Shown here piece after piece: positions 33,691 through 46,615 of a DNA stretch of 64,000 nt. The position numbers and the translations under genes were made by a program. The notes beneath the pieces were generated by a model. That model worked only from the letters and a program-made list of their open reading frames with translations. It was not told where the DNA came from and made no database searches. The stretch spans positions 1 through 64,000 of the forward strand of contig JAKUHH010000055.1 of NCBI GenBank assembly GCA_022701365.1. The letters are read 5' to 3'. Source of the stretch: Mycocentrospora acerina. Its lineage: Eukaryota > Ascomycota > Dothideomycetes > Pleosporales. Every line of letters starts with the position of its first letter. Within the stretch, counting starts at the first letter, position 1.

Positions 33691-36600
33691 CTATCCCTTT
33701 GCTGCAGTTAACTTCTCTACTACCATTCCACCCAACATCCGAATCCTCATACCCCTGGCCATCAACTGCCCGAACGTGACCCCGAGCCTGAAGCTCTTCA
33801 TCAGCCACCCTCGCAGCTCCGCGCCAACCATGCTATCGATGCCGAACGACGTGAGATCCTCATCGATATCCACATCCGCCGCTGGCAGGAACAACAGCTT
33901 GGCGACTCGCTTCGCCAGCACCACCTGCGCTAGTTCCTGAAGTTCTTCTCGATCCTGCTCGTTGGACTGAGCGCTGTCATTCTGAGCATCCCGTAGAGCC
34001 GCTGCCCGAGCGAGCAATTCGCCGAGTCCGGCTGCGGACTTGGTCGTACCGCCAGCGACTGTGGCCTGACACTGTTCGCGAAGATCGGTGATGGCGCGCA
34101 CGAGGCGCGAGAAGCGTGGGTCGGAGCTCCAAATAAACTCGGCGTTGGGATCGAGCTGGTAGATCTTGACCGGATCAAGGCCTTGCAGCAAGTGGGCGCC
34201 GGACCATGGGTCGAAACGATCGGCGGCATCGGCTCGCGGGGCTGTGAATGCGAGGTCAAGAAGCTTTGCGAGGTCCTCTTGCGTGGTTCCATAGACACCA
34301 TTGCGCTGGAGTGAGCGTTGAACGTCCGGGCGTCTGCTGGCGAAGCCGGCATCGGAAATCATGCCCATGGCAAGAGAGAGCGCAGGGAGGTTCTGGGCGT
34401 GGCGGAAGCGCGCGAAGGCATCCTGGAAACTATTTCCTGCGCTGTAACTTGACTGGGTGGCAGTATTGACAACAGAAACAATAGAACTGGTCATAGTGAA
34501 GAAATCGAGCGGCTGGTCCAGTGTCGCTTCGTGTAGATTGATGGTCCCGCGAACCTTGGGATCGAGCACTTTGCGGAGCTGTACAAATGTCATGCTTTCT
34601 AGATTGACATCCTCAAAGACTGCGGCAGCGTGGATTACGCCCTTGATCTGTCGCTCGGCTTTTATAGGCATAAGTGTAGAATTGAGCTGGTCTTGGACGG
34701 TCACGTCGCATTTGATGGAGGTGAAGTGAACTTTTGTACTGCTCGGAACGGTCGGTGGCGACGCGCCACTTCTTGACAAGAAGTACAGGTGACGTGCTCC
34801 ACGCGCTATAAGCCAAGAGGTTATAATATAGCCAACGCCGAGGCCTGAACATCCGATCAGAATGTAAGCTGCATTTGGGTCGAAGGATGCTCGGGGTACG
34901 GAGGGTACAACCTGGACGACAGAGCTCGGGTTGGCATAGGTGACTACAACCTTGCCAACATGAGTGCCTTTGCCCATGAATACCATGGCTTGTTCCAATT
35001 GCGAGATATCGAATGTGGTAATCACGTCGATTGGCTTGACTATACCCTGTCGGTATAGTGCAGCAACCTCTGCCATCAAGCTGGTTGAACGAGTTAGCTC
35101 TCCGGCTCAAGAAGCTTCGAATATTCATGAGCGAGATATGGCTTACCTTCCGACGAATTCTGGCTTCTGCTGATGCATGAGACCGATATCAAACGATGAG
35201 AAAGTAGCATTACGCTCGAAAACCTCCATCGCTAGTCTACCGCAGTTGATAACGTCTATACGACCCATCTCGATAAATCGGCCCATAGGCGCCACACAAC
35301 GCCAAGATTCCTGCATATGCTCGCCAGATGAGGAGCTTAAAATGACGTCGATGCCCCCAGCATCATGAAGCTGACGCCAGGTATTATGATCTCGAGAGGC
35401 AAAGATATGGTCTCTTGGAATACCGAATTGTTGTACGAGCACGTCCGCTTTCTGAGAGGCACCCACTGTCACGTAAATATCTCCGCCGAGGTGGCGAGCA
35501 ATACGTATCAATGCCATACCTAGAGCACTTGTTGCAGACTGGATGAGAACCTTCTCTCCCTTTTTCAGTCGTGCCAGATGCATCAGCGAGTACACGGCCG
35601 TAATGTAGCTCCCTGGAAGCGACGCAATCTCTCCTGGCTGGTCGTCCTGTTCGAATTTCTGCACAGATACCGCACTTGTGCGTACAAAATTTCCGAAGTT
35701 GCCGGGTGCCATACCGCAGACTCTGTCACCGACAACCAAGCTCTTGACACCAAAACCTGTCTTTGAAACAATTCCGCAGCATGTTAGACTGTAGGTATTC
35801 GAATCGAAGCGACCGGTAGCCACAGCGAGATCCTAGTACTCAAGATTAGAAGCATTTCGTTGGTTGGAACGGTTATCAGTACCTTCATGTTGATTTCAAT
35901 AGCTTCGGAATGGATCTCTACCCAATCTTCAGGCAAAGGGCTATGCATATCATCATCTCTTTCAAATTGCAAAGTACTCAGTAAGCCAGCCTGTCCAAAC
36001 GCCACCTTCATCGGGCCAAGTTCGCTCCATCGTTCCGAAATGAGATCGGTACCAATGTCCTCCTGTATACGGTACTGTGAATTCATTAAAGTATCGGGAA
36101 CAATCCGGCTGACATGCATGATGTTCTTGTGTAGAGCATAGTAATTCTCGGCTTCCTTTACAAAGCTTGGGTTGACGAGATCTTCCAGTCTAGCCTTGAT
36201 GTGATCGATTACGGATGACTGATTTGCGTAGTCTGGACCCAAGCATAGCTGCGACATTCTGATATTTGGCATTTCACGTGATATAGTGCGAAGGAGTCCG
36301 ATGGTAAGTCCAGCAGTAGGAGATGTCTGCTCAAGTATATCGGATTTTGTAAGCCATAGCAGCGACGAAGATCGGCGCAGCACGTCTTTGAAGCTAACAA
36401 ATGATCCCTCGTCCTCGAGAATGTTCGTTGTATCTTCCAGATCGAGCAAAGATATCACATGCGTTCCTTGCGGAGGCATGCTTTCGAGCAACGACGTGAA
36501 TGTTATGTGGTAGCGATCATCATCAAGGTGATCGATGAGTTGCCGGCTGAAGTCTGATTGGTCAACGTTACAGAGGATTGAGATGACTTCTTTCACTGTA

Positions 36601-39600
36601 GTATGACCGTTCAAGTAAACAGTCGGCTCAGTAGCAGTAGTCACCATAACAGAAGCCACATCGACGCCTTTTGGATAGTCATTGAGACAGAGGTCGATAC
36701 CGGAGAATCCATGTGAAGCAAACTCTTGATGCCAGCGCGCCTCTTCCACGAAAGGACCATCAAGCCGACCGTCGCCATGGCCTCGCCAGAAGCCAGGAAA
36801 CGTACCAGAGAGCATGCCGGCAACATCGAGAGCGCGAGTCATTTCGACAACGACTAACTTACCACCCGGTTTCAGTAGTTTGCGGCTGTTCTGTACCGTT
36901 CGAGACAATACATCTGTAGCATGGAGTACCCTTGATGCAATCACAAGATCATATTGAGCTTCGAAGCCTTGGGCCTGAGGATCCTTGTCAATGTCCAAGA
37001 CATTGTATATAATACTCTTGCTGGTTGAATATTCTTCTTGAGCTCCTGCAATGAAAGAAGGCGACTTGCTTGTCAATGTGTAGTCCTTATATCGCTTGAA
37101 ATCAGTCGTTGATTCCAATTTTGATAACAAATGACCAGTCGGACCGACACCCATACCTGCATTGATCTCGAGAATACGAAGATGGGGGTTTTTGTGAGTG
37201 CAAAGGTCAATAAGGTGAGTTAATTGATCATATGCCTTGTCAAATGTAACGCTCGAGCGCCATATATTCTCGAGTAGGTTGTCATTTCGAGCAATCTCCA
37301 CGCTGTTTATCTTGCCCGCGAGAATCGTGGGAAGATTATCATATATGCGCTTTAGTAGGAGCATCTCCGGATCATGCCCGAGGCTTTCGCAAATTTGCTC
37401 GATTCGTTTGGTGCGCTCCTGGTGTGTCTTAACGAGCGCATCGAGGCCAAAGGTAGTTTTCCCCTCGGCCGCACGAGTGTGGTATCGATGAGTCCAGGAG
37501 ACGAAGTTGACATGATCATTTGAAACTATGGCCTTCATACTTTGGCGATAATTCTTTGAGACAGATATGATCATGTAGGTTGCCAGCTCTTCCAGGCTTT
37601 GCAGGATAGGAATAACATCGTCTTGGTGTGTAGCGATAGGAAATAATATCTTCGCTTGACCGTCGGGTAAACAATCGATATCTGGCTTCCAACATAGTCG
37701 AAAGAAGGGATTCTTAGATTTATTAATATCTTCATCAAGGTGTCCTTGACCTTGGTAGGAAATGCATTTCAGGAAACTCATGTCCATGAGGATCTCACCA
37801 GCCTCACTCAAAAGCTGAGACTTGGCATAGAGTCCACGAGGACCTTTCTTAGTCCCTGAGGCCAAGGCAATACCGTTTCGAAGGTACCTGGCGGGCGCAG
37901 CGTTCCAAATTTTCAGGCTGTCAATCGTAACAGGCACGAAAGCAGACTTCGCCGATTTCACATTGCCTGCATGTGAAGCAATTAGTGCTAGCTGAAGGCA
38001 GGCATCGATTGTTGCAGGATGAATGCGGTAGTCAGATTCGAAGTTCATACAACCGGCGCTGGGGTTTAAGTTGATACTTGCTCGGCATTGGTCTTTGGAA
38101 ACCAACAAGTTGTCAAGCCCCTGGAAAACTTCACCGTATCCTAGGCCCAGCTCTTCGAATCGACTGTACCACCGCTTTATGTCATTTGGTACGAAACCAG
38201 TAGTACTGGGGTCTATAACGACATTGGATTCTATATAAAGTCAGACAATTTTGAGATACAACGCCTTAAAGGTCAAACCTTACCTTTGCTGGATCTTTCT
38301 GCTCCAACGGAGCCTGAACAACATTGCACCCAAATTGTTGAGTTCACTTTGAGTGCAGTGATCTGAAAATTGAACCAGAGTGACGGTTGCGAGTTTGCAC
38401 CTTCGAGAGCCGACGGCTGCATGCTCAGAATGACCTCAACACCCAATTCATCATCTGGTATCTCCAAAGTTGATGTGATAGCTACGTTACGGAATGAGAT
38501 TCCCGTCAACTTGTCATCTCGATCTACAGTGTCCTCATAGTGTTGACAGAAGGCCTCTACTGCCATGGCAAGGAATCCAGCACCTGGAAAGATGACCTGT
38601 GGGATTAATTTGTGATCTGCTAACCACGGAACGTCTCTAACTCGCAGGATGTTTCTCCAACAAGGGCTCAGTTGTGAGGAACCCGACTGTTTGACTCCAA
38701 GTAGATCGTGTCGTAAACGTTTACGCAACCTCCACTCTTTGTTCACCCTGTTCTCATGATAGATGATGGGACCATAACTATAGTTGTAAGTCGGCATGTC
38801 GAGACACATTCTGGGCGTGCGCAGAGAATTACGGTCCGAAATAGAGTTCACAGCCTCAATGTCGATTGGGCAGTCTTCAAGGAACAGCTGACCAGCCATT
38901 GCAAGTATGCTTGACACATCGCCTTTGCCTCGTGATAGAGTATGCGTGTAACTTGGTGATTGGATACCCTGTGCCTTGGTACTTCTAAAGATCTGTTTCA
39001 AGGGGCCCTGAAGTGCAGAATGAGGACCAACCTCAATAACCATATGGAGGCCTTTACCAGTCCGAAGCTGCAACTGTCTGAAGGCCTCACTGAATTGAAC
39101 AGGGGACTCAAGATTATTTCTCCAATACCTAGGAGATATCGCAAGCGCAGACGTGTCTTTCCATGGATGTACTGAGGAGATCCAGAGTACTAGTGGCAAC
39201 GTTTTTGTATCTAACTGCAAGCCTCGAACTACCTCCATACCTTCTGTGGCTAGACGTTCATATTCTGAGCCAAGTAGTGCCATATCTGGAGAGTGGTAGG
39301 CATTATCGCCAGTCTTCAAAATTCTATTGAAAATGGCCTTGCTTGAAAGACGCTCGGAAAGTATCTCAATTGCAGATGTCCTTCCGGATATCGTGACACT
39401 AGATGGAGAATTGATTGCCGCGACGACAAGGTCTTGGGAGAGGTCACTGATATAGTCTTCGATTTCAACTGAGCCAAGTCCCACAGCCAGCATAGAGCCA
39501 GTACGGCTGTTTGTTCCTACTACGTAGCCTCTATAGAAGGCCATTATGACTGCCTCAGCTGCTGACAATTTACCAGCTGCGTACGCAGCTGCAATTTCTC

Positions 39601-41898
39601 CTGATGAATGGCCAACTATGCCCGAAAATGTGATGCCGAAGCTCAGGAGCAAGTCGACTAGAGCGACCTGCAGGGACGTGCACACTGTTTGAGACACTGC
39701 AGGTTCATGTACAGACGAGCCCAAGTCACCGGCGAGAACGTCTTCAATACTCCATTGTGGTTTGCCAGGCAAAATAGACAGGACTCCATCTTGTCGTCTA
39801 ATCGAATCTCGAAAGACGGAAAAGTGGTGGAAGAGGTCTCGGCCCATGTTCGGCCATTGAGCCCCTTGACCGGTAAAGACAAGGCATATTTGGCTGGCTG
39901 ATTCGCGGGGTTTGATTTTCTGGACAGTCAAACCTCCGGTAAGTCGTGACCCTATATCATCAGCAGACGCGACAACAAAGGAACGGTGGGAAAATCGAGA
40001 TCTCTTCAAATTTAATGTATACGCCAAATTTCTGGGATGAAATGTCAAGAAGGATTGAGCGAGTGCAGCGACATTCTTCCGTAACGCAGTCTCATCCTTG
40101 GCTGAGAAGATGAACAGTAGAGGACGCTCATGCTCGTCGATGGCTGTTATCCCGTTTGTATGGGTATTAGTTGATTTATAATCTGTTGCGTACACAGTTG
40201 ATGTTCGTGTTGAAAGTGTCTGAGGGATGGATTGGCGCAAGATATATTCGGTGATAACGGAGCTTGGGTGTTCGAGAATCATGTGAGCCTATGGTGCGTG
40301 TTAGTCAGCAAGAATTACACATCGGTTGACGAACAATTCGTACGTTTGACCCTCCATAGCCAAAACTATTGATTGAAGCACGCTTCAAATGAGGGCGAGG
40401 CCATGGTCTCATCTCCTGTACAACTTCTGTTCTTGTACCCTCGAAATCAATTTTCGGATTAAGTCTTGTTATGCCACGCGTTGGCGGGATAACACCTCTT
40501 TCCATCGCTAGAACGACCTTCATCACACTTGCCATAGCGCTGGCAGACTCACTATGGCCTAAAGTAGGCTTGACACTGCCTATCAATAACGGCATTGACC
40601 CCCTGTGCTCCGCGAAGACTTTACCGATGCCTGCAACCTCCAGTGGATCTCCGACCTGTTACTCGTTCGTTAGCCGTGCAGTTTAAGAAGAGTGGGGATG
40701 CATACTGGAGTGCCAGTACCATGGCATTCGAAATAATCCGTTTCAGCTGGATTGAGATATCCTGAATTGATGTATGCCTGCCTGATCACAGCTTCTTGAG
40801 CGATTGCGCTTGGGTGAGAAATGCCATCTGACCGACCATTTCTGCCAAATTTTCAGTAAACTCGACCCTAACATTTACAGAAAAATACACGTGCGCTGAT
40901 ATTGCTGATCCCCGTATGACCGCTCTTATGTTGTGACCCCCTGTCAATGCTCTAGCTAAAGGCATGAGATAGAATGAGCCGAACCCGTCTGCCCTGGCAT
41001 AGCCATCTGCAGAGGCATCAAACGTGTGGCTAACTGAAGTGGGTGATATTGCCCCTAGTTTGGCGATAAAGATCTGGGAAGCCGGTTCGAGAATAATATT
41101 ACTTCCGGCAACAATGGCTCCGTCGCAATCACCATTGCGTATTCCATTGACAGCGAGATGCAGCGCATACATCGAAGAGGAGCAGGCTGTGTTCATAGTG
41201 ACACTTTTCAGGTGGTGAGTGATTTACTATCTTCCTGAATTTTAAGAGCAGGCCTGACGTACCTGGGCCCTTTTAGGTCGAATGTGTAGTTGACACGGTT
41301 ACTTAGGATTGTTGTGTCACCTCCTGTGGCCATATATGGTAGGGGATAATCTGCGTCACGGTATTGCATGACCTGATGATCGGAACAGAAGTTACCGACA
41401 TAGACGCCAGTCCTCGAGCCATAAAAATCCTCCCATGGTATCCCAGCGTTCTCAAAGGCCTCAAAAGTTACTTCCAGGAGCTTCCTTTGTGCCACATCTA
41501 CTGTTCTGGTCTCGAGTGGACTCATCCCAAAGAAGTTGTGATCGAACAGTCTCGGATTTTCCTCAAGGAAAAACCCTCCTCTTGTGAAAAACGACCCTGG
41601 CCGTTGTTGTTCCGGATGATACCAACCATCTATGTTAAAGCGATCTGCTGGAAATTCCGAATACCCGGAGCGCTTTGCTGCGAGCATATCCCACAGCTGC
41701 GACGGGTTTGATACGCCACCAGGCCATCTGCAAGCTGTGCCAGGCTTGAGTCAACGATTTACACACGAATTGTGACCTGATCGACGACTTACCCATGCCA
41801 ACAATGGCAATAGGTTCTGGTCCCTTAGAAATGGGTACGTTGCCCTCTGAACTCTCATAATTGAATGCCTGGACTTTATCCGACCGATGGTCACCCAT
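33691..41898 (-). CDS. Highly reducing type I polyketide synthase (KS-AT-DH-cMT-ER-KR-ACP)
   Basis: Nine exons (41898-41793, 41734-41263, 41203-40889, 40841-40706, 40655-40344, 40288-38284, 38230-35883, 35832-35147, 35080-33691) sum to 7770 nt, in frame, 2589 residues; introns are 47-66 nt. KS (about 30-455) has TACSSS with Cys200, ECHGTGTPVGDP and KPTLGHSE. AT (about 585-900) has GHSSGE with Ser675. DH (about 975-1270) has His1006 and the IDACLQ Asp near 1191. cMT (about 1310-1700) has the SAM loop EINAGMG near 1472. ER (about 1875-2190) has a cofactor loop SATSALG. KR (about 2195-2390) has GCSGLG and Tyr2340 in SSYSAGN. ACP Ser is about 2543 in GIDSM. There is no thioesterase, as usual for fungal HR-PKS. 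It makes a reduced, possibly C-methylated polyketide from malonyl-CoA. Oddities: Asn for Asp before TAC in KS, Pro for Gly in the DH motif. Product unknown. Confidence 0.95.
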
Positions 41899-42566
41899 TG
41901 CTCTATAGCTATTGAGGCTTCCTGGAGTGGTAGATATCGAATCGTGCTGAACAAGTCGATGTATGTCAAAACCTTAAACACAACGCCGGTTTCGCTTAAG
42001 ACTTTAGGCAGTGTTCTGATCTATCGCATGCAGCGAAGGAGTGCCAGGCGGCCACATTTAAACAACTCCATATTCAAATTCCAAATTTACGCCTATGCTA
42101 GGGAGTCCCTGCAATTTCCAAGGAACACTCTTGCGCAAGAGTGATTCATTTACGGAATACGTGTCCTTTCCCAAATGCTTTCGTTACGGCACACAAGCTC
42201 AATCGGGTTGGCTTCATCCGTCAACTTGTCGTACGCGCTAGGACTAGTACCATTCACCAACTTCGGCCTTGAGCGCTTGGCAAAATGCTGGCGGTGGAGG
42301 TGTCTGAGAGACCCATACTGCACGAGATTTGGTGCTCTACTAATTCACAAAACTCGTGCAAACATGGACGTCAGAGGATGAGAGGTGTAATATTACTGAC
42401 TTCAAGATCCTTGACAAGCGAAAAATTTAACAAGTTGCATGGTGTCTTTATCCTATTTGGCTTTAATGTTTTCTGCTCTTAGAGAAGTTCAAAGTTTATT
42501 CCTAGATGAGCAGTTAAAACCATCTAGCAAAACAACGTCTAATCTGATAAAGTAAAGAAATATACT
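41899..42566. promoter_or_regulatory. Divergent intergenic region between PKS and BVMO relic
   Basis: About 670 bp separate the PKS start from the first recognisable codons of the oppositely directed monooxygenase relic, so it likely held both promoters. I see no decisive TATA box or operator. The short open frames here are not supported. Confidence 0.45.
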
Positions 42567-43690
42567 TCAGTGATTATTATTGGTGTGTGTGCCGTACGAA
42601 ACGCTACAGGCTGCCAGCTAGAAGCAAAGCTCATGTTTGACCAGTTTCGAACTTTCGACCGCAATAGCGGTATTGGCAGTACTTTGTAGATCAAAAAATA
42701 TCCGGGGTGGGCTGCGATATGTGGGTAAAAAGAGACGAGAGCTCTTAACGAGCTGCCAACTTGATTGCGATACGATCGTAGATCAGCCATACTCTACTCT
42801 TTCTCCTTTGCACCAAACCCTAATTGTTCTTCATTCTTCCCGCCGGGAGCTGAAATGCAGCAATGCTTCTCCGATATCTGTACGAAATACAAGATTAGAG
42901 ACAGGTTCCAATTTAGGGTAGGAGTGGACAAGTGTTGGGAGCTCACTTTATCGGCACAAATTTTGGGAAGAGGATGGAAAGAGAGCCATTATCTTCAGTC
43001 GAGAGACTATCAGTACCAAGGTTGTTTGCAGCGTGGTGGGCGGAATAAGCGAATCATAGATCTGGGTGGAACATTTCATAGGTATTGGTCGCTCTCAGAG
43101 TCTGCTCTTCCACTCGGCTAGGTGGGAAGAGCATGACAGACAAGACGAGAGTAATAATATACTGGAAACCAGGTGCTTGGCTGCACAACTAGTGTCTAGG
43201 TTTACAAAGGCTCCCTACTATACGAAGTCGGTTATTCAACTCATAGGAAGTCCGCTCTGGGTTAATCCAGAGTAGGTGCTTGCTATATAGAATTAGGAGC
43301 TTGATAAATCCTTGCGGAAGGCGACAAGAAAATTACCGTTTAATCTTTAGCTACTTGACTAGACTATTGTGACACGCAACAAATTTGACTTCAGACTTTT
43401 CCTGAGAGACACCTATGCTCAGACAAAGCGATTATGTATTAAATCTCAACTTAAATATGCCATTAAGAAATCTACACCTAAAAAAGTACCTTTAGATATT
43501 TAAGCCTAAGACAGCGTTAGCTACAAGCATCTAGTCTTTGGTAGCGGCTGTTTTGAATGCTTGAGGGGCCTGAATATCAACCTTACTACCCAGCTTCTAA
43601 CAGAAGTTTGAGATCGAAGTGTGATTTTCAGATCAGGGGGGGAGGGAGGTACATACCCTGACCCTGCAGACGACAGTTCCGTTGCTCAGG
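42567..43690 (+). pseudogene. Baeyer-Villiger-type flavin monooxygenase relic
   Basis: Pieces of a class B flavin monooxygenase appear in order in all three frames. SVIIIGVCA at 42567 is a damaged FAD-binding GxGxxG. FDRNSGIGSTL then KYPG follow at about 42650-42710. SFSFAPNPN and FFPPGAEMQQ lie at about 42789-42870. The BVMO fingerprint region FHSARWEEHD is at about 43107-43136 (family: FHTARW), followed by LAAQLVSRFTKAP. A distal block with VSYKHLVFGSG and LNINLTTQLLTEV is at about 43510-43610. Similarity stops near 43690, leaving roughly the first two thirds of a ~550-residue enzyme. Frameshifts, a TAG near 42689 and loss of the 3' part mean it is non-functional. Such enzymes insert oxygen next to ketones; beside an HR-PKS it would be a natural tailoring enzyme. 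Confidence 0.8.
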
Positions 43691-45873
43691 ATCTAAGGCC
43701 GCTATAGCAACAACATAATTAAAGTTAAAAACACTACTTATGTTCCATTGACATATCAAAGCACAGCAATACATAGCTTCTACAAACTATTTTTTACTAC
43801 TGAACATAATATAGCTAACCTTTATACAAATCCTACTGGTTTTTAAAATTCAAGTTCATTGTAGCCTAATAATTTTCTCTAAGATTTGCAAAAATAACGC
43901 AACTTTTGTTAAGTTAAGAAGAAGCGCTAAGCTTGCTTGCAAAAAGAATCTAAAGTCTACTGTATAGAATATAATAAAGACATAGTATAGATCTAACAGT
44001 TAAAGGCTTCAAAAAAATAACAATTTTTATTTTTATTATGTAAAACATTGTTGTTCTAAGCTAAGAACTTGTTACTAAAGGTTCTATAAAAATAGTTAAG
44101 AAAATAGTATTAAATTTTTTAATTATATTTAATAATACTTTTTATTAATTTAGACTTACTAGGAAAATACTCTTGCATCTATAGGATTGCAGAAGCAGAA
44201 GATAAGAAAATTTATAATTATTAGTGTCCTAACTGCGTTTAAAGTACATATTAAAAATGTTAAAAATAAGTTATAAGATAAATTAGGAGATGTTAATTTA
44301 CATTAAAATAAGTAGAGCAACAAGGTAGGCATTATGCTAGGCTTTTTAGTAAATTTTCTTTAAAAGAACAAAGTCCTAAAGAGTGAATTGTTTTTCTTAG
44401 AATTTATTTTTAACATTTATACTTATTAATATGTATAAAATTCTAGTTTTTAAACAGATCTATTATTAAAAATACCTTAATTTTTTTTATCTTTAACCTT
44501 TTTAAATAACTTGTGATTTATACTTTATTAGAGTCTAAAGCATTTTGCATTGTGTAATTAATTTAGCTACAATAATCTTTAACAGTAGGGCATTAGTGCT
44601 CTTACTAGGAATAAAGCATAGGAAATATAAGATAGATCTCTAAAGTAAACAATATAAATTCTTAACTGCATTAAAAACAATTAAAAACTAGATTCTAAAT
44701 AATAAATTAAAAAGACTAGTAAGAAATTTATTATCTAGTATAAAAATTAAAGATTGTGTTGTGTTTTTATATAATTAACATTTTTACTTTATTATCTAAA
44801 AATATTTTGTAATTTAACTAAAATTAAAAGTAATTAAATCTAAAAATTAAATATATTTTATTAAGTAAAACAACTACATACAAAGAAAAGAAAGTCTTAA
44901 AAGTTTAGTTAGTAATTAAATATTATTAGTATGTTATCTTCTTCTTATTTTTTTAATTTAAGTTTAAAATAACTTTATTTTTATTTCTAAGAAAGCTAAA
45001 GTAAGTAAATAAATCTAAATTACTAACTTAATTAAAATTAATTAACACAAAATTAAAAATATAAAATTAAAGAAATACTTTTTTTTAAAAGCTTTTATTT
45101 AGATTAAAACTAAATTTTAAATTGCTCTAACAAAATAAGAAGCACTAGTTTTATGAACCTACAATTAATCTACTTAAAAATAGTTTGCTAATTTAACTAG
45201 AAAATTTAACGCATTTCTCCAGCTCTGTGCGTAATTTGTATTTTTAATCTGCTAAAGTAGCCTTGCTCTGTACGTCTTTATCCTTGCTTACTGCTATGGC
45301 TTATGCTTAGCTTAAGGTGCAGGATTGATAATTAGCGTGGCGATGAGCTCGGCCTTACAATTCTACTCTTTTTCTAACGCTCTCTTGCCAAGGTTTGCAA
45401 AGCAATCATGAAGCCTAAAATTAGCTTAGTTAAATGAAAAAGGATTTAACTCGTACAAGCTAGGAAGATTAATTATATTACTAAATCAAAACTTTCTACT
45501 AGCGCTTCACGTTAGGGCTTACTAGCATCTAAATATAACTTCTCTCATAATATAATAGATTATCACACATTTATTGATTCATTTATAAACTTTCATCCTC
45601 AATTTCAAATCATAACTAACAATGGGCTAACCACTACGACTGGCAAACAGGAGAAACTATACCTATTGACACAGGCAAGAAGCGAAGAATAGGCTACACT
45701 CCCCACCCTACATGACTCAGATAAGTTTTCCAGATATTGTATTAATCTTACTTGTCTATTAAAGTTAAATAAAATAATGCCTATTGAGATGTAAGTCTAT
45801 TATGACCATTTTCCTACTAAGCTAAGCTCTTTTATGGCTTAAGAGCGTAGCTTTGTATGGCAAAATCTTCTGT

Positions 45874-46480
45874 GAGGGAAAAATTAGGAAGAACTTGTAT
45901 TATTATTAGGCTTGTCAGACTCAGAGAATATATAGGAGATGAGTGTTCACGTGCTTAGACATGTGCTCACATACGTTTAGTCTGACATACCCCCTTAGCT
46001 TAAGTGCTGTATAGTAGAGCAGGAGGTGTATAGATAAGCTAATTTTAGAACAAATATAAGTAGATAAGCAACTACTCTACAATAGAAGACAAAATTGTAA
46101 GAAACATGTCCCTAGCAATGTAGCATTTACAAGCTAGGCTTGCGTTACGTAGGGAATTCTTTGTAGCAAATTAGGTTAGAAGAGAGCAATTTAAATAAGG
46201 CCAGATATTCAATACATAGGATATTAGAGTGCTGAGACAAGTGGGCAAGTTAAAGAGACTTTATTCTATTGCTTGATGGCATCCTAACTAATATAAAGCC
46301 TAATCTAGGGTCTAAATTAAACTGAAACATGTATCGCGTTAGGATTACGAACTGTTACAATAAGGTTCTATGACCCTGAGTTAGAACTAGAAAGATAAAA
46401 ACCCTTTAATAGAAGAAACATAGAGGTGAAGCTGTTTAGTAAGGAGCATTACAAAACTACCCTAACTTATACTACTATTA
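45874..46480 (+). repeat. Dispersed repeat family B, longest copy
   Basis: Starts near TGTGAGGGAAAAATTAGG and includes GGAAGAACTTGTATTATTATTAGG. Its distal part GTTACAATAAGGTTCTATGACCC... AACCCTTTAAT is also found at 52318-52380. Proximal parts recur at 17058-17165, 23081-23125, 47385-47500 and 53685-53790. A TG start and TATA-like ATAAAAACCC suggest an LTR, but no terminal duplication was found. Confidence 0.5.
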
Positions 46481-46496
46481 GCTGTTAAGATCCTGT

Positions 46497-46615
46497 CTAA
46501 ACTAATATAAGACTACAGATTATGCACGATCTGCTATGCTTTAGGTTAAGTTTTAAGGTTATGCTAACTAAAACAAGTAGTTTGTTAAAACAGACTGTAA
46601 ATAAAATCTAGCTTT
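46497..46615 (+). repeat. Dispersed repeat family C copy
   Basis: ACTACAGATTATGCACGATC ... GGTTATGCTAACTAAAACAAG matches 56978-57085 (CCACAGATTGTGCATAATC ... GGTTATGCTAACTTAAACAAG). Nature unknown. Confidence 0.55.

Noticed and set aside
42637..43275. Overlapping open frames taken as separate small genes
   Set aside because: They are fragments of one BVMO relic shifted between frames.
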